Shown here: piece after piece, positions 24,172-33,665 of the stretch
How the letters are laid out: the number at the start of each line of letters is the position of its first letter
Position numbering within the stretch: the stretch's first letter is position 1
Source of the DNA: UBA10649 sp965278965
GTDB taxonomy: Bacteria > Actinomycetota > Actinomycetes > S36-B12
Direction of reading: 5' to 3'
Length of the DNA: 64,000 bases
NCBI GenBank assembly: GCA_965278965.1
Contig: OZ257127.1
Coordinates: forward strand, 3,348,001-3,412,000
Made by a program: the position numbers and the translations under genes
The notes under the pieces: model-generated
Database searches by the model: none
The model's input: only the letters and a program-made list of their open reading frames with translations
What the model was told of the DNA's origin: nothing

Positions 24172-24494
24172 GCGCCCCCGACGCCCGTGCGACCGTTCGC
24201 GGCTGGTACGGTTCGGGCGCGCGGAGGCGAACCGTCACGATGGATGACGCCCGTCGGATGTCCAACTCCGCGTGGGTCAACAGCAGCCGGCTGATCTCCG
24301 GCCTGATCCTGTACACCGGGCTGGGGTGGCTGTTGTCACGCTGGGTCGGACACCAGGCGCTGCTGATGGCCGTGGGGGCGATCGTCGGCCTGACCTTGTC
24401 GTACTACCTGATGTTCCGCACCCTCGGGCAAGAGGCACGTGCGGACACAGAACGGCAGCAGGCCGAGCACGAACTCGCACGTCGCACGTCGTAG
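24168..24494 (+). CDS. AtpZ/AtpI-type two-helix ATP synthase accessory protein
   Basis: 108-aa protein with a basic N-terminus, then two membrane helices (LISGLILYTGLGWLLSRWV and ALLMAVGAIVGLTLSYYLMF) joined by a short GHQ turn, and a charged tail. The two-helix pattern with a small-residue-rich first helix and LSYYLMFR after the second fits the ATPase gene 1/AtpZ family, which pairs with AtpI. GTG 24168 overlaps the previous stop; ATG 24240 would leave a shorter 84-aa form. It is followed by atpB 41 nt later. Confidence 0.65.
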   Translation: MSAPDARATVRGWYGSGARRRTVTMDDARRMSNSAWVNSSRLISGLILYTGLGWLLSRWVGHQALLMAVGAIVGLTLSYYLMFRTLGQEARADTERQQAEHELARRTS

Positions 24495-24535
24495 ACATCA
24501 GGTAGTAGGCACGGACCGGGGCTTGGAGGAGCTGG

Positions 24536-25360
24536 GTGTCAGCTGGAGTGGTCGCATCGGGTGGTCTCGACTGCCATCTGTTGTCGGGATGCGGGTTCCC
24601 GGCCCCGGGGGCCGAGATCTTCTCGTTCGACGAGGTCGCGCGGCTGTCGATCGCCGGCCTGGAGTTTCACATCACCAAGGTCACGATCGTCCTGTTCTTG
24701 TGCGTGTTCCTCATCCTCGGGTTCTTCATCTTCGCCTTCCGGCGACCGAAGCTCGTGCCCCGCGGCGCCCAGAACGTCGGCGAGATGGGCTACCTGTTCA
24801 TCCGTGACGGGATCTCGCGCGACATCATCGGCAAGGACGGCGACAAGTTCGTCCCGTACCTGTTCTCCTTCTTCTTCCTCATCTGGCTCTCGAACTTCAT
24901 GGGCGTCGTCCCGTTCGTCCAGATCCCGGTCACGAGCATCTTTGCGATCCCGGTCGCCTTCGCGCTGATCGTCTACATCACCTGGGTGCCCCTCGGCGTC
25001 TATCGCCAGGGCTTCCGCGGCTTCTTCGGCGGCATGCTCTTCCCGCCCGGCGTGCCGAAGCCGATGTACGTGCTGCTCACGCCGCTGGAGTTCTTGTCGA
25101 ACCTCATCGTCCGGCCGGCCACGCACGCCATCCGTCTGTTCGCGAACATGTTCGCCGGCCACCTGCTGATCGCGACGTTCAGCATCGCGGCCTTCTATCT
25201 GCTCAGCGCGAGCGTCATCGGCATCCTCGGCTCCGTCGCGTCGTTCACCGTCGCGATCGCGTTGACCGGGTTCGAGGCGCTGATCCAGTTCCTGCAGGCG
25301 TACATCTTCACGCTGCTCACCGCCGTCTACATCTCCGGAGCACTCCACTCCGAGCACTGA
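24536..25360 (+). CDS. atpB: ATP synthase Fo subunit a
   Basis: Stator channel subunit that carries protons to and from the c-ring. 274 aa with five to six helices. The essential Arg is in the RPATHAIRLFANMFAGHLLI helix. The C-terminal FEALIQFLQAYIFTLLTAVYISGALH helix holds the Gln and Glu half-channel residues. PLEFLSNLIVRP precedes the Arg helix. GTG 24536 follows GGAGGAG. First structural gene of the operon. Confidence 0.97.
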   Translation: MSAGVVASGGLDCHLLSGCGFPAPGAEIFSFDEVARLSIAGLEFHITKVTIVLFLCVFLILGFFIFAFRRPKLVPRGAQNVGEMGYLFIRDGISRDIIGKDGDKFVPYLFSFFFLIWLSNFMGVVPFVQIPVTSIFAIPVAFALIVYITWVPLGVYRQGFRGFFGGMLFPPGVPKPMYVLLTPLEFLSNLIVRPATHAIRLFANMFAGHLLIATFSIAAFYLLSASVIGILGSVASFTVAIALTGFEALIQFLQAYIFTLLTAVYISGALHSEH

Positions 25361-25412
25361 GTCGGCGGACGCACGACCGAAGGCCACAACCGAATACCCC
25401 ACAGACCCCAGA

Positions 25413-25431
25413 CCGGCGGAACGACCGCCGG
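25413..25431 (+). promoter_or_regulatory. Hairpin in the atpB-atpE spacer
   Basis: CCGGCGG, AACGA, CCGCCGG: a 7-bp perfect stem 22 nt before the atpE ATG. It is followed by an A/G-rich stretch with two ribosome-site-like segments (AGGAAAG and AAAGGAAA). The unpaired purine stretch could raise initiation on atpE, whose product is needed in about ten copies per complex. The hairpin might also protect a processed mRNA end. Confidence 0.5.
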
Positions 25432-25453
25432 CCAGGAAAGCAAAGGAAACGAC

Positions 25454-25681
25454 ATGTCGCTTCTCGCGGAAGTCACCGGCTCCATCGGCTCCATCGGCTA
25501 CGGCCTGGCTGCGATCGGCCCCGGTGTCGGCATCGGCATCATCTTCGGCCAGGGCGTGCAGGCCATCGCCCGTCAGCCGGAGGCGTACGGCGTGATCCGC
25601 CAGAACATGATCCTGGGCTTCGCGCTCGCCGAGGCGCTCGCGCTGATCGGCTTCGTCGCGCCGTTCGTCTTCGGCGTGTGA
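25454..25681 (+). CDS. atpE: ATP synthase Fo subunit c
   Basis: 75-aa two-helix proteolipid that forms the rotor ring. Helix 1 has the packing motif GPGVGIG (residues 22-28), the polar loop is ARQPEAYG, and the proton-carrying Glu60 lies in FALAEALALIGF of helix 2. ATG 25454 has AAAGGAAA upstream. The two short spacers around it (93 and 52 nt) and strong ribosome site suggest high translation compared with its neighbours. Confidence 0.98.
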   Translation: MSLLAEVTGSIGSIGYGLAAIGPGVGIGIIFGQGVQAIARQPEAYGVIRQNMILGFALAEALALIGFVAPFVFGV

Positions 25682-25733
25682 TCAACCCCGTCACCAGCCC
25701 CACCGCGTCTGAAGCCTCGGGAAGGTCACTGTC

Positions 25734-26309
25734 GTGCTGAACGTCATCGCCGCAGCCGGTTCTGCGGTCTTCGCCGCCGGCGGCGAGGAGGAGATGCCCT
25801 CCGTCCTCGCTGTGCCGGTGGACGAGCTGATCATCGGGATCATCGCGTTCCTCATCGTGTTCGGCGGTCTGGCCAAGTTCGCCCTCCCGTCGATCAAGCG
25901 CACGCTCGACGAGCGCGCGGATGCGATCGAGGGCGGTATCGAGCGCGCGGCGAAGGCCGAGGCGGAGGCGAAGGCCCTCGCCGAGGACTACCGCGCCCAG
26001 CTGGCGGCTGCGCGTGAGGAGGCAGCGACGATCCGCACCCAGGCGCAGGCCGACCGCACGGCCATCATCGAGGAGGCCCGAGGCGAGGCCCGGACGGCCG
26101 CCGCGCAGGTCACCGCGCAGGCCGAGGCGCAGCTGGCTGCCGAGCGCAACCAGGCCACGGCCGCGCTCACGCGCCAGATCGGCGAGCTCGCTGTCGACCT
26201 CGCCGGACGGGTGGTCGGGCAGTCGCTCACGAACGACGCGACCGTCCGCCAGACGGTCGAGGACTTCATCGGCGACCTCGAGCGGCAAGCGGCGGGGAGC
26301 GACATCTGA
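25734..26309 (+). CDS. atpF: ATP synthase Fo subunit b
   Basis: Peripheral stalk. 191 aa: a short periplasmic N-terminus, one membrane helix (about 29-50, LIIGIIAFLIVFGGLAKFALP), then a long charged coiled coil (KAEAEAKALAEDYRAQLAAAREEA) to the C-terminus, which binds delta. GTG 25734 follows GAAGG. Its TGA overlaps the atpH ATG by one base. Confidence 0.96.
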   Translation: MLNVIAAAGSAVFAAGGEEEMPSVLAVPVDELIIGIIAFLIVFGGLAKFALPSIKRTLDERADAIEGGIERAAKAEAEAKALAEDYRAQLAAAREEAATIRTQAQADRTAIIEEARGEARTAAAQVTAQAEAQLAAERNQATAALTRQIGELAVDLAGRVVGQSLTNDATVRQTVEDFIGDLERQAAGSDI

Positions 26310-27118
26310 TGCTCGGAGCCAGCCGCGGGGCCTTGTCGGCGAGTGAGGAGGCTCTCGACGCACGCCGCACCGATCCCGGTTTCGCCGCGCTGTCCGGTGA
26401 GCTGCTCGCCGTGGCGTCGCTGCTCGACCGCGAGTCAGCCCTTCGGAACACCCTCGCGGACTCCGGCCAGCCCGCGGCCGCGCGCGACGCCCTCGTGCGC
26501 CAGGTCCTCGGGGGGCGGGTCAGTGACCTGACGACCGACATCGTGCTCGGGGTCGTCGCTCAGCGCTGGTCGTCCGACGTCGACCTCGTGCTCGCCCTGG
26601 AACACCTGGCGTTCCAGGCGACGTTCACCACCGCAGAGGCCGACGGCACGCTCGACGCCACCGAGGACGAGCTGTTCGCCTTCGGTCGTGCGCTCGACTC
26701 GTCCCCGGCGCTGCAGATGGCGCTGACCGATCCCGCCCAGGTCGCGGCCACCAAGGCCGGCATCGTCCGCGATCTGCTCGCCAACCGGTCGACCGCCGCA
26801 ACGCAGCTCGTGCTCGAGCACGCGGTCGCCCACCTGCACGGCCAGCGCATCGACGCGGTCGTGGACGAGCTCGTCGCGCTGGCAGCACGTCAGCGCGAGC
26901 GGCTGGTCGCCGAGGTCACCGTGGCGGCACCGCTCGACGACGAGCAGCGCCGCCGCTTGGCGGCCGCCCTCTCGCGGCTGAAGGGCCGCACCGTGCGGCT
27001 GAACGTCGACGTGGACCCCGAGGTGCTCGGCGGCGTCCTCGTTCGCGTCGGCGACGAGGTCATCGACGGAACTGTGTCATCCCGCCTCGAGCAGGCGCGC
27101 CGCGCCGTGCTCGGCTGA
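26309..27118 (+). CDS. atpH: ATP synthase F1 subunit delta
   Basis: Joins the peripheral stalk to the top of F1. 269 aa, the long form usual in many actinobacteria, against 177 in E. coli. The C-terminal OSCP-type region is clear: RERLVAEVTVAAPLDDEQRRRL, then RLNVDVDPEVLGGVLVRVGDEVIDGTVSSRLEQARR. The N-terminal half is alpha-helical and weakly conserved. It is translationally coupled to atpF through TGATG. Confidence 0.95.
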   Translation: MLGASRGALSASEEALDARRTDPGFAALSGELLAVASLLDRESALRNTLADSGQPAAARDALVRQVLGGRVSDLTTDIVLGVVAQRWSSDVDLVLALEHLAFQATFTTAEADGTLDATEDELFAFGRALDSSPALQMALTDPAQVAATKAGIVRDLLANRSTAATQLVLEHAVAHLHGQRIDAVVDELVALAARQRERLVAEVTVAAPLDDEQRRRLAAALSRLKGRTVRLNVDVDPEVLGGVLVRVGDEVIDGTVSSRLEQARRAVLG

Positions 27119-27167
27119 ACCCAGACCCACCGCCCGTTCGCGGGCCGAGATAGGAAGCAGGACAGTC

Positions 27168-28802
27168 ATGACGGAGCTGACGATCCGGCCGGAGGAGATC
27201 CGGGATGCGATCGAGCGGAACGTCGCGGCGTACTCGCCGGACACGGCTCGCGAGGAGGTCGGGCGCGTCGTCGAGACCGGTGACGGCATCGCCCGCGTCG
27301 AAGGCCTCCACTCGGCCATGACCAACGAGCTGCTCGAGTTCGAGGGCGGCCTGCTGGGCCTGGCTCTCAACCTCGACGTCCGTGAGATCGGCGTCGTCCT
27401 CCTCGGCGACGGCGCTCGGATCGAGGAGGGCCAGGCTGTCCGTCGCACGGGCGAGGTCCTCGCCGTGCCGGTCGGCGACGGCTTCCTCGGCCGCGTCGTG
27501 GACCCGCTGGGCAACCCGATCGACGGCCTCGGCCCGATCGAGGCGGAGGCGCGTCGAGCGCTCGAGGTCCAGGCACCGACGGTCGTCCAGCGTCAGCCGG
27601 TGAAGGAGTCCATGCAGACCGGCATCAAGGCGATCGACGCCATGACGGCCATCGGGCGCGGACAGCGCCAGCTCATCATCGGCGACCGGCAGACAGGGAA
27701 GACGGCCGTCTGCCTCGACACGATCTTGAACCAGAAGGCCAACTGGGAGTCCGGCGACCCGGCGAAGCAGGTCCGCTGCATCTACGTCGCGATCGGCCAG
27801 AAGGGATCGACCATCGCGTCGGTCAAGGGCGCTCTCGAGGAGTACGGCGCACTGGAGTACACGACGATCGTCGCGTCGCCCGCGTCCGACCCGGCCGGCT
27901 TCAAGTACCTCGCCCCGTACACCGGCTCGGCCATCGGCCAGCACTGGATGTACGCCGGCAAGCACGTTCTCATCGTGTTCGACGACCTGTCCAAGCAGGC
28001 CGAGGCCTACCGCGCGGTCTCGCTGCTCCTGCGTCGCCCGCCGGGCCGCGAGGCCTACCCCGGTGACGTCTTCTACCTGCACAGCCGCCTGCTGGAGCGC
28101 TGCGCGAAGCTCTCCGACGAGATGGGTGGCGGGTCGATGACCGGGCTGCCGGTCATCGAGACGAAGGCGAACGACGTGTCGGCCTACATCCCGACCAACG
28201 TCATCTCCATCACCGACGGCCAGTGCTTCCTGGAGTCCGACCTGTTCAACTCCGGTGTCCGGCCGGCCATCAACGTCGGCATCTCGGTCTCCCGCGTCGG
28301 CGGCTCGGCCCAGCCGAAGGCGATGCGCAAGGTCGCCGGCCGGCTGCGCCTGAACCTCGCCCAGTACCGCGAGCTTGAGGCGTTCGCCGCCTTCGGCTCG
28401 GACCTGGACGCGGCGTCGAAGGCACAGCTCGAGCGCGGCGCTCGCCTGGTGGAGCTGCTCAAGCAGCCGCAGTACAAGCCGCAGTCGATGGAGCGCGAGG
28501 TCGTCTCGGTCTGGGCTGGCACGACCGGGCAGCTCGACGACGTCCCGGTTGAGGACATCCGACGGTTCGACGCGGAGTTCCTGGACCACCTGGAGCGCAC
28601 GGCACCGGGCGTCTTCGACGGGATCCGCACCACGACGGATCTCTCCGACGACGCCGTGATCGAGCTCGAGCGTGTGATCGGCGAGTTCAAGAAGCAGTTC
28701 ACGACCGCCGCCGGCACGCTGCTGGTCAACGACGAGCCGGTCGCGGCCGTCGAGGACAGCGAGATCGATCCCACGCAGATCAAGCGGGCGGTGCGGGGCT
28801 AG
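27168..28802 (+). CDS. atpA: ATP synthase F1 subunit alpha
   Basis: Non-catalytic nucleotide-binding subunit of the F1 hexamer, 544 aa. P-loop GDRQTGKTAVCLD at about residue 172; VDPLGNPIDGLGPIE beta-barrel junction; arginine-finger region SVSRVGGSAQPKAMR; LEAFAAFGSDLDAASKAQL in the C-terminal helical domain. ATG 27168 has GGAAGCAGGA upstream. The 35 or so residues after the last family block form an actinobacterial C-terminal extension, which in mycobacteria limits ATP hydrolysis; whether it does so here is inference. Confidence 0.98.
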   Translation: MTELTIRPEEIRDAIERNVAAYSPDTAREEVGRVVETGDGIARVEGLHSAMTNELLEFEGGLLGLALNLDVREIGVVLLGDGARIEEGQAVRRTGEVLAVPVGDGFLGRVVDPLGNPIDGLGPIEAEARRALEVQAPTVVQRQPVKESMQTGIKAIDAMTAIGRGQRQLIIGDRQTGKTAVCLDTILNQKANWESGDPAKQVRCIYVAIGQKGSTIASVKGALEEYGALEYTTIVASPASDPAGFKYLAPYTGSAIGQHWMYAGKHVLIVFDDLSKQAEAYRAVSLLLRRPPGREAYPGDVFYLHSRLLERCAKLSDEMGGGSMTGLPVIETKANDVSAYIPTNVISITDGQCFLESDLFNSGVRPAINVGISVSRVGGSAQPKAMRKVAGRLRLNLAQYRELEAFAAFGSDLDAASKAQLERGARLVELLKQPQYKPQSMEREVVSVWAGTTGQLDDVPVEDIRRFDAEFLDHLERTAPGVFDGIRTTTDLSDDAVIELERVIGEFKKQFTTAAGTLLVNDEPVAAVEDSEIDPTQIKRAVRG

Positions 28803-28807
28803 CCGTC

Positions 28808-29722
28808 ATGGGTGCACAACTGCGGGTCTTCCGGCGCCGGATCAAGTCGGTGCAGGCGACCAAGAAGATCACCAAGGCGATGGAGCTGATCGCGTCCTCG
28901 CGCATCGTCAAGGCGCAGCAGCGCCTCGATGCGTCGCTGCCGTACCTCACGCACCTGTCGGCGGCCATCAGTGCGGCGGCCGCCGATGCCGCCGACGTGC
29001 GCAAGCACCCGCTGATGGCCAACGCCGAGAACCGTACGAAGGCGGCGGTGCTCATCGTCACTGCCGACCGCGGGCTGGCTGGGGCGTACTCGTCGAACGC
29101 GATCAAGGAGGCAGAGGCGCTCGCCGCGAACCTGCGCGAGAAGGGCATCTCCGTGGTGCCCTACGTCGTCGGGCGCAAGGGTGTCTCGTACTACCGCTTC
29201 CGCGGCCGTGAGCTCGGTGGCGAGTACACCGGCTTCACCGACCAGCCGACCTACGCCGACGCACGCCGGATCGGCGAGGACCTGCTGACCGCGTTCATGA
29301 CCCCGACCGAGGACGGCGGTGTCGACGAGATCCACGTCGTCTACACCCACTTCCGCTCGATGGTCTCCCAGGAGGCGCGGATCCGACGGATCCTGCCGCT
29401 GGAGGTGGTCGACGAGGTCGTCGACCGCAGTGCGGACTCCGCCGGCACCATCGCACCGCTGTACGAGTTCGAACCGGACCCCGAGACCGTTCTCGACGCG
29501 CTGCTGCCTCGCTACATCGACCACTCGGTCTACACCGCGCTGCTGATGTCGGCAGCGTCGGAGCACGCGGCCCGACGCCGGGCCATGAAGTCCGCCACTG
29601 ACAACGCCGAAGAGATGATCAAGACGCTGTCCCGGCAAGCCAACCAGGCCCGTCAGGCTGAGATCACCCAGGAGATCAGCGAGATCGTCGGCGGCGCCGA
29701 CGCGCTGAGCTCCGCCCGCTAG
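28808..29722 (+). CDS. atpG: ATP synthase F1 subunit gamma
   Basis: Central rotor shaft. 304 aa with the two long terminal helices typical of the family: MGAQLRVFRRRIKSVQATKKITKAMELIA at the start (shown by its key RRIKSV and KITKAMELIA segments) and HAARRRAMKSATDNAEEMI at the end, with the Rossmann-like middle starting VLIVTADRGLAGAYSSNAI. ATG 28808 is 5 nt after atpA. Confidence 0.97.
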   Translation: MGAQLRVFRRRIKSVQATKKITKAMELIASSRIVKAQQRLDASLPYLTHLSAAISAAAADAADVRKHPLMANAENRTKAAVLIVTADRGLAGAYSSNAIKEAEALAANLREKGISVVPYVVGRKGVSYYRFRGRELGGEYTGFTDQPTYADARRIGEDLLTAFMTPTEDGGVDEIHVVYTHFRSMVSQEARIRRILPLEVVDEVVDRSADSAGTIAPLYEFEPDPETVLDALLPRYIDHSVYTALLMSAASEHAARRRAMKSATDNAEEMIKTLSRQANQARQAEITQEISEIVGGADALSSAR

Positions 29723-29735
29723 GAGAGGGAACACA

Positions 29736-31184
<1,449 letters not shown>

Positions 31185-31190
31185 TCCGTC

Positions 31191-31604
31191 ATGGCGGACG
31201 AGAAGGTGCTCAACGTCGCGGTCGTCTCGGCCGAGCGGGAGCTGTGGTCGGGAACGGCCCGCTCCCTGGTGGCCAAGACGCCCGAGGGCGACATCGGCAT
31301 CCTGCCCGGCCACGAGCCGGTGCTGGCGCTGCTCGTGGAGAGCCCGCTGCGGATCGAGGAGACCGACGGCAGCCGGCTCGTCGTCGCCGTGCATGGTGGC
31401 TTCTTCTCGGTGGCCGGCAACAACGTCAACATCATCACCGAGATCGCTGAGCTCGCCGAGGACATCGACCTCGAGCGGGCCAAGGCGGCGCTGGCCCGCG
31501 CGCAGCAGCTGGACATCGACGATCCGGACGGCCTCGGGGCGGTCCGCCGGGCCGAGGCCCGGATCCAGTCCGCCAGCATCGCCAAGGGCGTCACCACCCG
31601 CTAG
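31191..31604 (+). CDS. atpC: ATP synthase F1 subunit epsilon
   Basis: 137-aa regulatory subunit of the rotor foot. N-terminal beta-sandwich: SAERELWSGTARSLVAKTPEGDIGILPGHEPVLALL; then a C-terminal helical hairpin region (DLERAKAALARAQQL) that can inhibit hydrolysis. It ends the operon. An inverted-repeat element (31611-31685) lies 6 nt after the stop and separates it from the convergent adenosyltransferase gene. Confidence 0.96.
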   Translation: MADEKVLNVAVVSAERELWSGTARSLVAKTPEGDIGILPGHEPVLALLVESPLRIEETDGSRLVVAVHGGFFSVAGNNVNIITEIAELAEDIDLERAKAALARAQQLDIDDPDGLGAVRRAEARIQSASIAKGVTTR

Positions 31605-31610
31605 CCCCCA

Positions 31611-31685
31611 CCGCCTACGCGCCTCAGATGGTCGTAATTATCGGACATTTCGCCCGGATAGCGACCATCCCAGGCGCCTCGGCGG
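31611..31685. repeat. Inverted-repeat family copy 2, between atpC and the convergent gene
   Basis: Arms at 31611-31634 and 31662-31685 (20 of 24 positions pair) with a 27-nt loop containing CGGACATTTCG. Same family as 11301-11387 and 33590-33664. It fills almost the whole gap between the atpC stop and the stop of the gene on the other strand, so it most likely acts as a two-way terminator. Confidence 0.85.
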
Positions 31686-31687
31686 TG

Positions 31688-32263
31688 CTAGCGGTTGGCC
31701 CCGGGCTGCCACAGGACATCGCCGCCTGCGCCGACGTTGGCCAGCCGCGCGAGGATGAACAGCAGGTCGCTCAGTCGGTTCAGGTAGGTCGCCGTCAGCG
31801 GGTTCATCTCGTCGCCATGCGCCTCGAGCGCCGCCCACGTCGCGCGCTCTGCACGCCGCACGACCGTCCGCGCCACGTGCAGGTGCGCTGACGCCGTCGT
31901 CCCGCCCGGCAGGACGAACGAACGCAGCGGCGTCAGCCGGGCGTTGTAGTCGTCGCAGTCCGCCTCGAGCGCCGTCACGTAGGCGTCGGTGACGCGCAAC
32001 GGCGGGTGGGCGGGATCGGCGACCACCGGCGTGCACAGGTCGGCCCCCACGTCGAACAGGTCGTTCTGCACGCGGACGAGCGTTGCCCGGACGTCGTCCG
32101 CGAGCTCTCCCGTCGCCACGGCGACGCCGATCGCGCTGTTGGCCTCGTCGACGTCGGCGTACGCGATCAGGCGCAGATCGTTCTTGCCGGTCCTGCTCAT
32201 GTCGCCCAGCGAGGTCGTGCCGTCGTCGCCGGTGCGGGTGTAGATGCGGGTGAGGTTGACCAT
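31688..32263 (-). CDS. PduO-type ATP:cob(I)alamin adenosyltransferase
   Basis: Makes adenosylcobalamin, the cofactor of methylmalonyl-CoA and ethylmalonyl-CoA mutases. 191 aa, trimeric PduO fold. N-terminal TRTGDDGTTSLGDMSRTGK binds ATP; VRRAERATWA and YLNRLSDLLFILAR are the conserved Arg/Glu and NRLSD motifs. ATG 32263, on the minus strand and divergent from murA. Its neighbours atpC and murA match the mycobacterial order as I recall it. It fits with MeaB at 45821 and the acyl-CoA genes. Confidence 0.95.
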   Translation of the reverse strand: MVNLTRIYTRTGDDGTTSLGDMSRTGKNDLRLIAYADVDEANSAIGVAVATGELADDVRATLVRVQNDLFDVGADLCTPVVADPAHPPLRVTDAYVTALEADCDDYNARLTPLRSFVLPGGTTASAHLHVARTVVRRAERATWAALEAHGDEMNPLTATYLNRLSDLLFILARLANVGAGGDVLWQPGANR

Positions 32264-32311
32264 GGGCCGACCCTACGGCCCGTGGTCGGACGCGCCACCG
32301 TCGCCGGCTCG

Positions 32312-32317
32312 TACGAT
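32312..32317 (+). promoter_or_regulatory. Probable -10 of a leaderless murA transcript
   Basis: TACGAT followed by 6 nt and the GTG start at 32324, with no ribosome site between. The same TACGAT stands before the GTG of the cysteine desulfurase at 63624. No clear -35 is seen. Confidence 0.45.
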
Positions 32318-32323
32318 GGCGCC

Positions 32324-33589
32324 GTGGAGGTGCTGCGGGTTACAGGGGGAGCACCCCTCGTCGGTGAGGTCCGGCTGTCCGGGGCGAAGAACTCGGTCCT
32401 CAAGCTCATGGCCGCCGCGCTCCTCGCGGAGGGTTGCACGACGATCACCAACGTCCCGGACATCCTCGACGTCGAGATCATGGCTGAGCTGCTGCGCCGC
32501 CTGGGCTGCGACGTTGTCCACGACATCGCCGACGGCAGCGTCCGGATCGACGTCCCCGCGCGCCCCTCGCATCGTGCGGACTACGACCTGGTGCGCCGCA
32601 TGCGCGCGTCCATCTGTGTGCTCGGTCCGCTCCTCGCGCGCATGGGCGCTGCCGACGTCGCCGTCCCCGGAGGCGACAACATCGGCTCGCGCGGTCTCGA
32701 CATGCACGTCGACGGCCTGCGGCGCATGGGCGCCGACGTCACGAGCGAGCACGGCTACCTGCTCGCGCAGGCGCCGGACGGCCTCGTCGGCGCGCGCATC
32801 TGGCTGGACTTCCCAAGCGTCGGCGCGACAGAGACGGTGCTGATGGCAGCCGTCCTCGCGCACGGCGAGACGGTCATCGACAACGCTGCCCGGGAGCCGG
32901 AGATCGTCGACATCTGCGCGATGCTGACGGCGATGGGCGCCCGGATCGACGGCATCGGGACGTCGACGCTTGAGATCTCGGGTGTGCCGGCGCTGCATCC
33001 CACGGAGCATCGAACGGTCCCGGACCGGATCGTCGCCGGCACGTGGGCGGTCGCTGCCGTGATGACTGGCGGCGACGTCACCGTGCGGGGTGCGCATGTC
33101 GACCATCTGGCGATCGCTCTCGAGAAGCTCGTGGTCGCCGGTGCGGACATCACCACGGAGCCCGATGGCTTCCGCGTGAGGATGGCTGGCCGCGCCCGTG
33201 CGGTCGACGTCGTGACCTTGCCGTACCCCGGGTTCCCGACGGACCTGCAGCCGCAGTTCATCGCGCTGAACGCGGTGGCGACGGGGGCGGCGCTTGTCAC
33301 CGAGAACCTCTTCGAGGCCCGCTTCCGGTTCGTCCAGGAGCTGGCCCGTCTCGGCGCCGACGTGCGGACCGATGGCCACCACGCGCTCGTCCGAGGACGC
33401 GAGCGCCTGTCCGCCGCACCCGTCGAGGCGACGGACATCCGCGCTGGGGCCGGGCTCGTGCTCGCCGGCCTGGTCGCCGAGGGGGCGACGACGGTCTACG
33501 GGGTGGGCCACATCGACCGGGGCTACGCGGGCCTGGTCCCCGCCCTGCGCGGCCTGGGCGCCGACGTCGAACGGATCGACCTGCCCTGA
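32324..33589 (+). CDS. murA: UDP-N-acetylglucosamine 1-carboxyvinyltransferase with Asp at the catalytic Cys position
   Basis: First committed step of peptidoglycan synthesis: transfers enolpyruvate from PEP to UDP-GlcNAc. 421 aa, EPT fold, with GAKNSVLKLMAAAL near the N-terminus, RRMRASICVLGPLLARMG, DFPSVGATETVLMAA and PYPGFPTDLQPQF. The loop that usually reads GGCxIG reads VPGGDNIGSRGLDMH, so the Cys attacked by fosfomycin (Cys115 in E. coli) is Asp. The same change is known in M. tuberculosis and gives natural fosfomycin resistance with retained activity. GTG 32324 is probably a leaderless start. Confidence 0.95.
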   Translation: MEVLRVTGGAPLVGEVRLSGAKNSVLKLMAAALLAEGCTTITNVPDILDVEIMAELLRRLGCDVVHDIADGSVRIDVPARPSHRADYDLVRRMRASICVLGPLLARMGAADVAVPGGDNIGSRGLDMHVDGLRRMGADVTSEHGYLLAQAPDGLVGARIWLDFPSVGATETVLMAAVLAHGETVIDNAAREPEIVDICAMLTAMGARIDGIGTSTLEISGVPALHPTEHRTVPDRIVAGTWAVAAVMTGGDVTVRGAHVDHLAIALEKLVVAGADITTEPDGFRVRMAGRARAVDVVTLPYPGFPTDLQPQFIALNAVATGAALVTENLFEARFRFVQELARLGADVRTDGHHALVRGRERLSAAPVEATDIRAGAGLVLAGLVAEGATTVYGVGHIDRGYAGLVPALRGLGADVERIDLP

Positions 33590-33664
33590 CCGCCGAGGCG
33601 CCTCAAGTGGTCGCTAAAACCGGACATTCCGGTCGGATAACGACCATCCAAGGCGCGTCGCGGG
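33590..33664. repeat. Inverted-repeat family copy 3, between murA and the convergent ABC permease
   Basis: Arms at 33590-33613 and 33641-33664 with a loop containing CGGACATTCCGG and GGATAACGACCAT. Third copy of the family, again exactly between two convergent stops. The right arm ends 2 nt before the permease stop codon. Confidence 0.85.
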
Positions 33665-33665
33665 T

